From: Lentzea sp. NBRC 102530
GTDB taxonomy: Bacteria; Actinomycetota; Actinomycetes; Mycobacteriales; Pseudonocardiaceae
Reading direction: 5' to 3'
Assembly: GCF_030269365.1 (NCBI RefSeq)
Contig: NZ_BSTF01000018.1
Coordinates: forward strand, 62,001 to 126,000
Length of the DNA stretch: 64,000 nucleotides
Part shown: positions 33,445 through 42,039 of the stretch, one piece after another
Layout of the letters: the number at the start of each line of letters is the position of its first letter
Numbering within the stretch: the stretch's first letter is position 1
Position numbers and translations under genes: made by a program
The notes under the pieces: generated by a model
Told to the model about the DNA's origin: nothing
Databases searched by the model: none
The model's input: the letters and a program-made list of their open reading frames with translations, nothing else

Positions 33445-34515
33445 TCAGTTCACCACTGGGTTCGACCCGATCGAGTGAACTTGCGGCACCTCCCACGAGG
33501 AGAAGCGCGTCATCCCCTGAATTGCCAAGGAAGGTGGCAACACGCGGAACGCGAAGTCGCGCAGCGCCAAGGCGATCGGCGACCGCATCTCGATGCCGAA
33601 CTTCCCCGCCATCCGCGAGCCCTTCCACACCGACCGCGTGCGCGGACGGCGCACAGCGTCGTACCGGGCCAGATCACCACCCACCGCGGCCAGCGTCACG
33701 GCGTCCTCCAGCGCCATGCAGGCGCCCTGCCCGAGGTACGGCGTCATCGCGTGCGCCGCGTCGCCGAGCAACGCCACCCGCCCCCGCACGAACGTCGGCA
33801 GCAACGGCAACTGGTAGATGTCGTGCCGGATGACGTCCTGAGTCGTGGACACCAGTTCCGGCAACGGATCGTGCCAGTCCGCGAACAGCTCCACCGGGTC
33901 GAGTCGAGCGTCAGCGGGAGCGACGCACGCGACGTACCAGCACACCCGGCCGTCCCCGAGGGGCAGGATCCCCGCCTCCCCACCGGGACCGAGCGTCTGC
34001 GAGATCGGCAGGTCGAACGGCCCCGGCGCCACCCCGCGCCACGCCGTCGCCCCCGCGTACTCCGGTCCGCGGGCCTCCGGGAACAACTCCGCGCGCAACC
34101 GGCTGTTGATGCCGTCGGCCGCCACCACGAGATCCGCGTCCAACTCGTCCACACGAGTCACCTCGGCGTCGTTGAACAGCACCGACGACGGCAACGCCCG
34201 CAGCAGTACGCCGTGCAGATCGGCGCGGTGCATCGCGATCACCTTCTCCTGCCCCACGTCCGGCAGATGCACGAGCCAGCGCCCGTCCTGACGCCGCACC
34301 CCACCGGACACGCGGGGCGTGCCGAGCCGCCGGATCTCGTCGGAGACCCCCATCCACTCCAGCGCGCGCATCGCGTTCGGCATCACGCCCACGCCGGCGC
34401 CGATCTCCCCGAACGCCGCCGCGCGTTCGCGGACCTCGACCTCCCAGCCGACCCGGCGCAACGACACCGCCGCCGCCAGCCCTCCGATGCCGCCGCCCAC
34501 CACGATCGCCTTCAT
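33445..34515 (-). CDS. FAD-dependent aromatic monooxygenase
   Basis: A 356-residue class A flavoprotein monooxygenase. It shows the dinucleotide motif VVGGGIGGLAAA (about 5-16), RADLHGVLLRAL, VAADGINSRLR and the second FAD motif GDAAHAMTPYLGQGACMALEDA (about 265-285). Relatives include salicylate, 6-hydroxynicotinate and zeaxanthin epoxidase types as well as antibiotic-inactivating enzymes such as the tetracycline and rifamycin monooxygenases; the sequence does not decide between them. It diverges from a TetR gene across a region with three operator palindromes, which probably gives substrate-inducible expression. Confidence 0.9.
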   Translation of the reverse strand: MKAIVVGGGIGGLAAAVSLRRVGWEVEVRERAAAFGEIGAGVGVMPNAMRALEWMGVSDEIRRLGTPRVSGGVRRQDGRWLVHLPDVGQEKVIAMHRADLHGVLLRALPSSVLFNDAEVTRVDELDADLVVAADGINSRLRAELFPEARGPEYAGATAWRGVAPGPFDLPISQTLGPGGEAGILPLGDGRVCWYVACVAPADARLDPVELFADWHDPLPELVSTTQDVIRHDIYQLPLLPTFVRGRVALLGDAAHAMTPYLGQGACMALEDAVTLAAVGGDLARYDAVRRPRTRSVWKGSRMAGKFGIEMRSPIALALRDFAFRVLPPSLAIQGMTRFSSWEVPQVHSIGSNPVVN

Positions 34516-34525
34516 CGCATCCTCC

Positions 34526-34570
34526 TCTACAGATGTAGAAGACTCTACGCCTGTAGACTACAGCTGTAGA
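34526..34570. promoter_or_regulatory. Three palindromic operators between monooxygenase and TetR genes
   Basis: Three related 14-mers lie in 45 nt: TCTACAGATGTAGA (34526-34539), TCTACGCCTGTAGA (34544-34557) and ACTACAGCTGTAGA (34557-34570). The core CTACAGCTGTAG of the third is a perfect palindrome; the others keep CTAC and GTAG arms. Centre spacings are 18 and 13 nt. They almost fill the gap between the two divergent start codons, so the TetR product should control both genes. Confidence 0.8.
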
Positions 34571-34588
34571 GAGAGATGGGGGCCACAG

Positions 34589-35125
34589 GTGCGCAAAGAC
34601 CTCATCACCGACGCCGCGATCAAGCTCGTGGCCGCCCAGGGCATGCGCGGCCTCACCCATCGCGCGGTCGACCGCGAGGCAGGCCTGCCGGAGGGTTCGA
34701 CCAGCGCTTACTTCCGCACGCGCAAGGCCTTGATCGAGGGGTTCGTGGCGCGGCTGGCCGAGCAGGAACGCCTCGACGTCGCGCCGGATCCGGACGACGT
34801 CGCCGGCAGCATCGCGAGGACGCTCGACAGCTGGCTCGTGGAACGCGACCGCACGCTCGCCCGGTACGCGGCGATGCTCGAGGCGACGCACCACCCCGAA
34901 CTGAAGTCGATCATGGCCCACTCCCCGCGCGAGCAGGCCACGGCGCTCGCGGAACTGCTGGGCCACGAGGACCCCGAACGGGCGGGCGCGCACTTCACCG
35001 CGTTCCTCGAAGGCCTGCTCTTCTACCGGCTCGTCGGCGGCGGCAGCACGGTCGGCCCGACGCCCGGCACCGAGGAGAGCGTCCGGGACCTCACCGCGGC
35101 CGTCGAAAAGGCGTTGCGACCGTAG
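34589..35125 (+). CDS. TetR family transcriptional regulator
   Basis: A 178-residue repressor. The DNA-binding helices are in ITDAAIKLVAAQGMRGLTHRAVDREAG and STSAYFRTRKALIEGF; the C-terminal domain (PREQATALAELLGHEDPERAGAHF) is the ligand region. GTG 34589 is preceded by GGGGG at 7 nt; the frame opens far upstream into the operators. Three palindromes immediately upstream indicate autoregulation and control of the divergent monooxygenase. It ends only 14 nt before the ABC-F leader ORF, so read-through from its promoter may feed the attenuator. Confidence 0.9.
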   Translation: MRKDLITDAAIKLVAAQGMRGLTHRAVDREAGLPEGSTSAYFRTRKALIEGFVARLAEQERLDVAPDPDDVAGSIARTLDSWLVERDRTLARYAAMLEATHHPELKSIMAHSPREQATALAELLGHEDPERAGAHFTAFLEGLLFYRLVGGGSTVGPTPGTEESVRDLTAAVEKALRP

Positions 35126-35139
35126 GTACCGTGGGTTTC

Positions 35140-35172
35140 ATGGGATTCGGGTACGGGGTCTTCTACCTCTGA
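35140..35172 (+). CDS. 10-residue leader peptide upstream of the ABC-F gene
   Basis: ATG 35140 opens a 10-codon ORF (MGFGYGVFYL) ending in TGA at 35170-35172, two nucleotides before a strong terminator-like hairpin. An in-frame GTG at 35131 would add MGF in front. Its position between the TetR stop and the hairpin is the classic layout of ribosome-mediated attenuation, in which an antibiotic-stalled ribosome on the leader allows read-through into a resistance gene. The aromatic- and Gly-rich composition could favour stalling. Translation is not proven. Confidence 0.6.
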   Translation: MGFGYGVFYL

Positions 35173-35174
35173 TC

Positions 35175-35205
35175 CAGGACGTGTGCCTCCGCGCAACACG
35201 TCCTG
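35175..35205 (+). terminator. Attenuator hairpin upstream of ABC-F
   Basis: A perfect 10-bp stem CAGGACGTGT / ACACGTCCTG with an 11-nt loop is followed by ATTTCGCG. It starts two nucleotides after the leader ORF stop and ends 27 nt before the ABC-F start. It is a candidate conditional terminator. I could not define a competing antiterminator with confidence by eye. Confidence 0.7.
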
Positions 35206-35232
35206 ATTTCGCGTACCCAAAAGAGGATCCCC

Positions 35233-36828
35233 GTGCGTTCGCATGTTCATTTGACGACCCAAGACCTCACCAAGGGCTATGAGGCCGGGCCCGTCGTCGA
35301 CGGCATCTCCCTGACCGTCTCCGCGGGCCAGCGCCTCGGCGTCATCGGCGAGAACGGCCGCGGCAAGACCACCCTCCTCCGGCTGCTGGCCGACGACCTC
35401 GTGCCGGACCAGGGAACTGTCACCCGGCACGGTTCGTTGAGCCTGGTGCAACAGGAAATGCCTTTCCACCAAGGCGAAACCGTGGGGGACCTGCTGTCCG
35501 AGGCGCTGCGCGAGAGCCGTGCCGCACTGTCCGAACTGGACGGTGCGGCCGAGCCGTTCGACGAGCGGCGCTACACCGAGGCGTTGGCGCACGCCGAGAA
35601 CATCGAGGCCTGGGACGCCGAACGGCGTGCCGACATCGCCCTCAAAGCACTCGACGCCGACCACGACCGGGCGACGGAACTCGCGCGGCTCAGCGTGGGC
35701 CAGCGCTACCGGGTCAGGCTCGCGTGCCTGCTCGCCGAACGCGCCGACGTGCTGCTGCTCGACGAACCGACGAACCACCTCGACGCGGGCGCACTCACGT
35801 TCCTCACCGAACGCCTGCGCCGGCACCACGGCGTCGTCGTGCTGGTGAGCCACGACCGCACGTTGCTCGACGACGTCTGCACGCAGCTGCTCGACCTCGA
35901 CCCGACCCCGGACGGCGAGGTGCACCTGCACGGCGGCGGCTACCAGGCGTTCAAGGAGGCGAAACACGCCGAGCGCCAGCGCTGGGAGCAGCGGTTCGCC
36001 CAGGAGGAGGCCGAGCACGACGAGCTGACCGACAAGGTCGAACGCGCCCAGTCCCGACTGAAGGACAACTGGCGGCCGCCGAAGGGCGCGTTCAAGCACA
36101 AGCGCAGCACCCGTGCGGCGAACAAGATGCGCAACGTCGCACGGAGGCTGGAGGAGCTGGACGACCAGAGACTGGACGCTCCCCCACCGCCGTTGCGCTT
36201 CATGCCGCCGGAGTTGGAGGCGAGCGGCGACCTGCTGCACGCCACCCCGCTCGAAGTACCCGGCCGGGTGCGCCTGACCGAGCCGATCTCGCTCAGCGCG
36301 GGCGAGAAGCTGCTGGTCACCGGAGCGAACGGGGCGGGCAAGTCGACGTTGCTGAACGTCCTCGCCGGCCGTATCACCCCGGTTCACGGCACGGTGCACC
36401 ACGTCGGCGAGGTCGCGTTGCTGGCCCAGGAGTCGGTGTTCGAGAACGAGGACGCCACCGCCCGGCAGTTGTGCCCGCGGGTGGAGGACCTCGGTCTGCT
36501 CAGCGGAACGGACCTCGCCCGCCCGGTCGCCCGGCTGTCCACCGGGCAACGACGGCGGCTGGAACTCGCGATCCTGCTCAGCGGCTCCCCACACGTGCTG
36601 CTGCTGGACGAACCGACCAACCACCTGTCGATCGCCCTGGTCGACGAGCTGACCGAGGCGCTGCACCAGACCAGGGCGGCGGTGGCCGTCGCGACGCACG
36701 ACCGGCGGATGCGGACAGATTTCGGGTCGTGGCGGTCCGTGACCCTGAATTCACCTTCACGGAGTCATGAAACTTCTGTAGCTTCAGAAGTAGGTCCTCT
36801 GCTGAGCACTGGGAGGTGTGCGAGATGA
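35233..36828 (+). CDS. ABC-F ATPase, probable antibiotic resistance type
   Basis: A 531-residue soluble protein with two ATPase domains and no membrane segments. Domain 1 has Walker A GENGRGKT (39-46), signature LSVGQ and LLLDEPTNHLD. A charged, helical linker (about 240-320) follows. Domain 2 has GANGAGKST, LSTGQRRRLELA and LLLDEPTNHLS. ABC-F proteins of this kind act at the ribosomal E site and can dislodge macrolides, lincosamides, streptogramins or pleuromutilins; housekeeping members also exist. The leader ORF and hairpin upstream favour an inducible resistance role. GTG 35233 has AAGAGGA 5 nt upstream. The stop overlaps the P450 ATG by 4 nt. Confidence 0.9.
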   Translation: MRSHVHLTTQDLTKGYEAGPVVDGISLTVSAGQRLGVIGENGRGKTTLLRLLADDLVPDQGTVTRHGSLSLVQQEMPFHQGETVGDLLSEALRESRAALSELDGAAEPFDERRYTEALAHAENIEAWDAERRADIALKALDADHDRATELARLSVGQRYRVRLACLLAERADVLLLDEPTNHLDAGALTFLTERLRRHHGVVVLVSHDRTLLDDVCTQLLDLDPTPDGEVHLHGGGYQAFKEAKHAERQRWEQRFAQEEAEHDELTDKVERAQSRLKDNWRPPKGAFKHKRSTRAANKMRNVARRLEELDDQRLDAPPPPLRFMPPELEASGDLLHATPLEVPGRVRLTEPISLSAGEKLLVTGANGAGKSTLLNVLAGRITPVHGTVHHVGEVALLAQESVFENEDATARQLCPRVEDLGLLSGTDLARPVARLSTGQRRRLELAILLSGSPHVLLLDEPTNHLSIALVDELTEALHQTRAAVAVATHDRRMRTDFGSWRSVTLNSPSRSHETSVASEVGPLLSTGRCAR

Positions 36829-38039
36829 CCGAACTGATCTCCGAGAAACTGCCCACGACGCGCCAGACCCCGTTCGACCCGCCGGCCGAGGTCACGGCCA
36901 TCCGCGAGCAGGCCCGCGTCAGCAGGCTGAAGTTCTCGGACGGCCACCTCGGCTGGCTGGTCACCGGCCACCACCAGGTGCGCGAGATCCTGGGAAGCCC
37001 GAAGTTCAGCAACCGCCCGGAGAACCACCACCTGCTCGACGTGCGCTTCCAGGGCGATCTGCCCGAGGAGAAGGACAAGCGCAAGGTCGAACCGGGCATG
37101 TTCCTGAGCCAGGACCCACCGGACCACACCCGGCTGCGCAAGATGCTGCAGGGCCAGTTCACCGTCCGGCGGATGAACCAGCTGTCCGAGTGGATCGGCC
37201 AGATCGTCGACGACCAACTGGCGCACCTGCGCACGTTCGACGGCCGCGCGGACCTCGTCAAGGAGTTCGCGATGCCGGTGCCGTCACTGGTGATCTGCGC
37301 GCTGCTCGGCGTCGGCTACGAGGAGAAGTCGCGATTCCAGGACGACACCGCGAAGCTCCTCAGCCTGGACTCGACGTTCAAGGAGGCCATGGAGGCCTTC
37401 CAACGCATCCAGGAGTTCATGCGCGAACTGGTCGCCCGCAAGAAGGAGAACCCGGGCGACGACATGATCAGCGACCTCATCGCCACGGGGGAACCCACCG
37501 ACGAGGAAGCGTCGAACATGGCGATGCTGCTGCTGATCGCCGGGCACGAGACCACGGCGAACATGCTGGGACTCGGCACGTTCACGCTGTTGCAGCACCC
37601 GGACCAGCTCAAGATCCTCAAGGACGAGCCGGGCGTCGTCGACAACGCCGTCGAGGAGCTGATGCGGTACCTGTCGATCATCCACTTCGGACCGGTGCGC
37701 ACCGCGCTGGAGGACGTGGAGATCGAGGGTCACCTCATCAGGGCCGGGGACACCGTGGTGATGCACGTGCCGACGGCCAACCGCGACCCGGAGAAGTTCC
37801 CCGGCAACCCCGAGGAGCTCGACCTGCGCAGGCCCGCGAGCGGGCACGTGGCGTTCGGGCACGGCATCCACCAGTGCCTCGGCCAGCAGCTCGCGCGCAT
37901 CGAGATGAGGATCGGGTTCGCCAAGCTGTTCCAGGAGTTCCCCGACCTCCGCCTCGACGTCGAGCCCGAGGAGGTGCCGCTGCGCACCGACATGGGGATC
38001 TACGGAGTGCACTCGTTGCCAGTAGCGTGGTCGTCATGA
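36825..38039 (+). CDS. Cytochrome P450, coupled to ABC-F
   Basis: A 404-residue soluble class I P450. The I-helix oxygen motif AGHETT is at about 239-244, ExxR in EELMR, and haem ligand Cys351 in FGHGIHQCLG. An aromatic ring-oxidation or macrolactone hydroxylation role is typical of such actinomycete enzymes; substrate is not deducible. ATG 36825 overlaps the ABC-F stop (ATGA), with GGGAGG upstream at 36809. Its stop overlaps the ferredoxin ATG. Placement in an attenuator-controlled ABC-F operon suggests that it oxidises the same drug, which is inference. Confidence 0.93.
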   Translation: MTELISEKLPTTRQTPFDPPAEVTAIREQARVSRLKFSDGHLGWLVTGHHQVREILGSPKFSNRPENHHLLDVRFQGDLPEEKDKRKVEPGMFLSQDPPDHTRLRKMLQGQFTVRRMNQLSEWIGQIVDDQLAHLRTFDGRADLVKEFAMPVPSLVICALLGVGYEEKSRFQDDTAKLLSLDSTFKEAMEAFQRIQEFMRELVARKKENPGDDMISDLIATGEPTDEEASNMAMLLLIAGHETTANMLGLGTFTLLQHPDQLKILKDEPGVVDNAVEELMRYLSIIHFGPVRTALEDVEIEGHLIRAGDTVVMHVPTANRDPEKFPGNPEELDLRRPASGHVAFGHGIHQCLGQQLARIEMRIGFAKLFQEFPDLRLDVEPEEVPLRTDMGIYGVHSLPVAWSS

Positions 38040-38227
38040 AGATCTCCGTCGACCAGACGAAGTGCTGTGGTTCGGGAATGTGCGTTTTGACCGACCCGGA
38101 CCTGTTCGACCAGAGCGAGGACGACGGCACCGTCGTGCTGCTGCAGGAGAATCCGGACGCCGAGCACGAAGCGGGCGCGAAGGAGGCGGCGGGGCTCTGC
38201 CCTGCCGGAGCGATCACGATCAGCTGA
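38036..38227 (+). CDS. [3Fe-4S] ferredoxin, P450 partner
   Basis: A 63-residue ferredoxin typical of actinomycete P450 partners. Cluster ligands are Cys10, Cys16 and Cys55 (TKCCGSGMC and LCPAGA), with Gly or another residue where a fourth Cys would sit, so a [3Fe-4S] cluster is expected. An extra Cys11 is present. The ATG overlaps the P450 stop by 4 nt. It should deliver electrons to that P450; no ferredoxin reductase lies in the window. Confidence 0.95.
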   Translation: MKISVDQTKCCGSGMCVLTDPDLFDQSEDDGTVVLLQENPDAEHEAGAKEAAGLCPAGAITIS

Positions 38228-38306
38228 CGCGCTGAAGACGTGCCGGGCGGCAAAACCGTGCCCTGTCGCCCGGCGCCAGCGTGTCTCGAAGTCGTACGCT
38301 CGCCGC

Positions 38307-39107
38307 ATGAACACAGCGCCGGGCTGGTACCCGGACAACGCCGACCCCCGGTTCGTCCGGTGGTGGGACGGCGTTCAGTGGACGCCGCACGTCCAGCCGC
38401 GGCAGGAGCGGTCCGACTCCCACCACACCGAGCTGCAGGTGGGCGGCACCGGCCAGGACCGCGTGGCCCAGCAGGTGCAACGCGCCGGCGTGCAGGGCGT
38501 GGTGTCCGGTGGCGGCGGAACCCTGTTCGACGAACCGGTCCTGGTGGTGAACCAGAAGGCCAAGCTGATCGAGATGTCGAACTCGTACGTCATCTACGAC
38601 CAGCACGCCCGCCACCTCGGCACGGTCGAGCAGGTCGGTCAGTCCGGCGCCGCGAAGGCGTTGCGCGCCTTCACGAAGATGGACTCGATGCTGGACGTCC
38701 GGCTGGAGATCCGCGACGTGCACGGCATGCCGCGGTTGCGCGTCACCCGGCCCGCGACGATGTGGAAGTCGAAGGTCGTCGTCGAACGCGGGGACGGCCT
38801 GCCGATCGGCGAGATCGTGCAGGAGAACGTCTTCGGCAAGGTCCGGTTCGCGTACGTCTGCAACGGGACGCAGATCGGCGGCCTCTACGCGGAGAACTGG
38901 CGGGCCTGGAACTTCTCGCTCCAGGACCACACCGGCACCGAGGTCGCCCGGATCACCAAGACCTGGCAGGGCTTCTCCAAGGCCATGTTCTCGACGGCGG
39001 ACAACTACGTCGTGCAGTTCCACCGGCCGGTGCCCGACCCGTTGCTCAGCATGATCGTGGCCTCGGGTGTCACCGTCGACACGGTGCTGAGCCAGAACCA
39101 GGGCTAG
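38307..39107 (+). CDS. DUF2510 plus scramblase-like (LURP-one type) protein
   Basis: A 266-residue protein. The N-terminal 30 residues are a DUF2510 module (PGWYPD ... RWWDGVQWTPH), common on actinobacterial envelope proteins. The rest (about 75-260) resembles the phospholipid scramblase/LURP-one beta-barrel fold (GGTLFDEPVLVVNQKAKLIE; SLQDHTGTEVARITKTWQGFSK). No strong membrane segment is visible. Bacterial members have no settled function. It converges with the SARP gene, with 4 nt between the stops. Confidence 0.8.
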   Translation: MNTAPGWYPDNADPRFVRWWDGVQWTPHVQPRQERSDSHHTELQVGGTGQDRVAQQVQRAGVQGVVSGGGGTLFDEPVLVVNQKAKLIEMSNSYVIYDQHARHLGTVEQVGQSGAAKALRAFTKMDSMLDVRLEIRDVHGMPRLRVTRPATMWKSKVVVERGDGLPIGEIVQENVFGKVRFAYVCNGTQIGGLYAENWRAWNFSLQDHTGTEVARITKTWQGFSKAMFSTADNYVVQFHRPVPDPLLSMIVASGVTVDTVLSQNQG

Positions 39108-39111
39108 GACC

Positions 39112-42039
39112 TCAGGACGTCGCCAGGCGGAGCTCGTCGACCTCCGCCTGGAACCCGGCCGCCGTCAGGGTTTCCTCGGCCTGCCGCCAGTGCTCGCGGG
39201 CCTCCTCGGCACGCCCGCAGCGGTCCAGGGCGTTGCCGAGCACCCGCAGCGAACGGCCGAACTCGGGCGGGGAGCCCATTTCACGCGCCTGCTCCAGGGC
39301 GAGGGACGCGAGCCGCAACGCCTCCTCGGGTGCGGCGGCGAGCCCGGACCGCAGGCGCCACACCCAGATGCGGCCCTGCCGGTCGTCGTGCTCCTCGAAG
39401 AACTCCCAGGCCTGCCGCAGCTGTTCCTCCGCGGGCTCGTTCTGCCCCGAGCGCACCAGGGTGTCCGCGAGGAACAGCCGGATGTTGGCCGCGAGGTCCG
39501 GGTCGCCGAGCTTCTGCGCGGCCGCGAGCGACGAGCGCAGGAAAGCCGCGGACTCGTCCAGTTCGCCGGTGAACTGGTGCAGGCGCCCCAGTTCCAGCGT
39601 CGCCATCAGCTCGCTCTGCTCGTCGCCGAGCCGGCCCGCGAGGCGCCGGGCCCGTTCCAGGTACTGCTGTGCGGCGGCGAGTCCGCCTGCCCGGCGTTCG
39701 ATGGCGCCCAACGAGCAGAGCACCTCGATCTCGCCGTGCGAGTTGCTCGCCGCGACGAACCGTTCCATGGCTTCCCGATGTGCCGCACGGGCTTCCAGGG
39801 ACCGGCCGCTCCACTCGTGCATCCAGCCCGTGCCGTACCAGGCGTAGGCCTCGCCCCAGACGTCACCGGCCTCGACGAAACCCTGCTGCGCGGCCTGGAA
39901 GTCGGCCGACGCGGCGGCGTAGTCGTGCAACCGGGCCCGCAGGATTCCGCGCTGCTGGAACAACACCGGCCTGCGGTCGGCGGGCGCACACGTCAGCCCC
40001 AGCGCGTTGATCTGCTCCCAGTCGTCGAACCGGGCGCGCAGGTCGCAGAACGCGGCGGAGCGGATCGCGAGCTCGGCGGCCAGCGAGCCGAGGCCGAGCG
40101 CGGCGGCCTGCGTGATCACGGCGTGGATGTTCTGCCACTCCGCGTCGAACCACTCGGCGGCGTCGCCGAGGTCGAACCGTTCCAGCGCCAGGGGTTCGAG
40201 CCGCAGGCCCTGGTGCGGCAGTTCGACGTCCGCGCGCATCGCCAGCTCGAGCCACTGCTCGAACAACGCCTTCAACGCCTCGGCCGGGTCCTCCGAGGCA
40301 GCCTCGCGCCCGAACGCGCGCAGCAGGTCGTGCAGGCGATAGCGCACCTGCCCCAACGCATCGCGGCCCGCGTAGTCGACCAGCCGGGCGTCGACCAGCG
40401 CCTCGACGTGGTCCTCCGCGTCGTCGAGATCGAGGCCCAGCAACGGGGACGCCACCCAGGCCGGGAAGTCCGGCGTGTCCACCAGCGACAGCAGCCGGAA
40501 CGCCGTGCGGTGCGACTCGTCCAGGCCGTCGTAGCTCAACGCGAGCGAGGCCCGCACGTCGAGGTCGCCCAGCGACAGCTCGTCGAACCGGCGCCGTTCG
40601 TCGGACAACCGCCCGGCGAGCTTCGAGAGCTGCCAGTGCGGCCGCGCCACCAGCCGGGCCGCCGCCACCCGCAACGCGAGCGGCAGGCTGCCGCAGTACG
40701 TCACGATCTGCTGCGCCGCAACGGGTTCGGCGGCGCACCGGGCCTCACCGACGGCGGCCCGCAGCAACGCCAGCGCGTCCGGCGAGGGCAGCACGTCGAG
40801 CGGCACGACGTGCGCCGCCTCCAGCCCTGCCAGCGCGGCCCGCGAGGTCACCAGCGCCGCACCCGACGTGGTCCCCGGCAGCAACGGGCGGACCTGCGCC
40901 TCGTTCACCGCGTTGTCCAGCACGACCAGGATCTTCCGGTCCGACAGCAGGTCGCGGTACAGGTCGACCCGATCCTCCACGGTGGACGGGATCGCACCAC
41001 CGGACACGCCCAGCCCGCGCAGCAACCGGTCGAGCGCCGCGGCGGGTTCGACGGGCTTCTGCTCGCCCCCGCGCAGGTTCAGGTACAGCTGGCCGTCCGG
41101 GAACGCGTCCCGCACGAGGTGGGCGCAGTGCACGGCCAACGAGGTCTTGCCGACGCCACCGGGCCCGGTGATCGTCCACGTCCCGCCGGCCCGCAACCCG
41201 GCCGTGAGCCGCACGACCTCCGCGGCCCGGCCCGAGAAGTCACCGACGGCGGGCGGCAGCCACGACGGTCCCGTGCCGGCGGCGACGACCGGTGCGGACG
41301 ATCCCGCCAGCACCTCCATGTGCAGCGCGCGCAGTTCGGCGTTCGGGTCGATGCCGAGCTCGTCGGCGAGCACGTCGCTCGCGCGCCGGAACACGTCCAG
41401 CGCCTGCGCCTGCTGGCCGGTGCGGTGCAGGGCGAGCATCAGCTGGTACCAGAAGCGTTCGCGCAGCGGGTGTTCCGTGACCAGGGACCGCAGTTCGTCG
41501 ACGACCTGGTCGTGCCGGCCGAGCTGGAGTTCGGCGTCGTTGCGCCGTTCCAGCACCTCCCAGCGCTGCTCGTTGAGGCGCTGCACGTCGGTCTGCTCCA
41601 TGCGCAGCGACGACACCTGGTCCAGGGCCGGTCCGCGCCACAGGGCGGCCGCCTCGCCGAGCAGGCGCGCCTCGGTCTCCAGGTCCGGCGCGCGCCGGGC
41701 CTCGGCCCGCAACCGCTGGAACGTCAGCAGGTCGAGCTGGTCGTCCTCGACGTGGATCGAGTAGCCGGTCGGCCACGTGCGGACGAGCTTGCGGTCGGCC
41801 AGGTCGTCCAGCGACTGTCTCAACCGCATGACATATGTCTGCAAGGTCGCGCGCGCCGCACCTGAAGGCTCATCGCCCCAGAGGTGTTCCATCAGCTCGT
41901 ACGACGACACCGGCGCGTTCGGCTTCATCAGCAACGCGGCGAGCAGCACGCGTTGCTTGGCAGAACGCAGCTCCACGACCCGTCCGGAGTCGATGACCTG
42001 CAACGACCCGAGAACCCTGAACCCCCACCGGCGCTGCAT
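39112..42039 (-). CDS. AfsR/SARP-family transcriptional regulator with NB-ARC and TPR
   Basis: A 975-residue regulator. An OmpR-type DNA-binding domain (about 1-95, FRVLGSLQVIDSGRVVELRSAKQRVLLAAL) and BTAD (about 96-245) define a SARP. An NB-ARC ATPase follows with Walker A GPGGVGKTS (292-300) and KILVVLDNAVNEAQVRPLLPG, then a long TPR region (about 600-975). This is the layout of AfsR, which activates secondary metabolism. Such regulators often act on nearby clusters; candidates are the P450 sets or the lanthipeptide operon, but no target is proven. It lies downstream of a TPR gene on the same strand. Confidence 0.93.
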   Translation of the reverse strand: MQRRWGFRVLGSLQVIDSGRVVELRSAKQRVLLAALLMKPNAPVSSYELMEHLWGDEPSGAARATLQTYVMRLRQSLDDLADRKLVRTWPTGYSIHVEDDQLDLLTFQRLRAEARRAPDLETEARLLGEAAALWRGPALDQVSSLRMEQTDVQRLNEQRWEVLERRNDAELQLGRHDQVVDELRSLVTEHPLRERFWYQLMLALHRTGQQAQALDVFRRASDVLADELGIDPNAELRALHMEVLAGSSAPVVAAGTGPSWLPPAVGDFSGRAAEVVRLTAGLRAGGTWTITGPGGVGKTSLAVHCAHLVRDAFPDGQLYLNLRGGEQKPVEPAAALDRLLRGLGVSGGAIPSTVEDRVDLYRDLLSDRKILVVLDNAVNEAQVRPLLPGTTSGAALVTSRAALAGLEAAHVVPLDVLPSPDALALLRAAVGEARCAAEPVAAQQIVTYCGSLPLALRVAAARLVARPHWQLSKLAGRLSDERRRFDELSLGDLDVRASLALSYDGLDESHRTAFRLLSLVDTPDFPAWVASPLLGLDLDDAEDHVEALVDARLVDYAGRDALGQVRYRLHDLLRAFGREAASEDPAEALKALFEQWLELAMRADVELPHQGLRLEPLALERFDLGDAAEWFDAEWQNIHAVITQAAALGLGSLAAELAIRSAAFCDLRARFDDWEQINALGLTCAPADRRPVLFQQRGILRARLHDYAAASADFQAAQQGFVEAGDVWGEAYAWYGTGWMHEWSGRSLEARAAHREAMERFVAASNSHGEIEVLCSLGAIERRAGGLAAAQQYLERARRLAGRLGDEQSELMATLELGRLHQFTGELDESAAFLRSSLAAAQKLGDPDLAANIRLFLADTLVRSGQNEPAEEQLRQAWEFFEEHDDRQGRIWVWRLRSGLAAAPEEALRLASLALEQAREMGSPPEFGRSLRVLGNALDRCGRAEEAREHWRQAEETLTAAGFQAEVDELRLATS

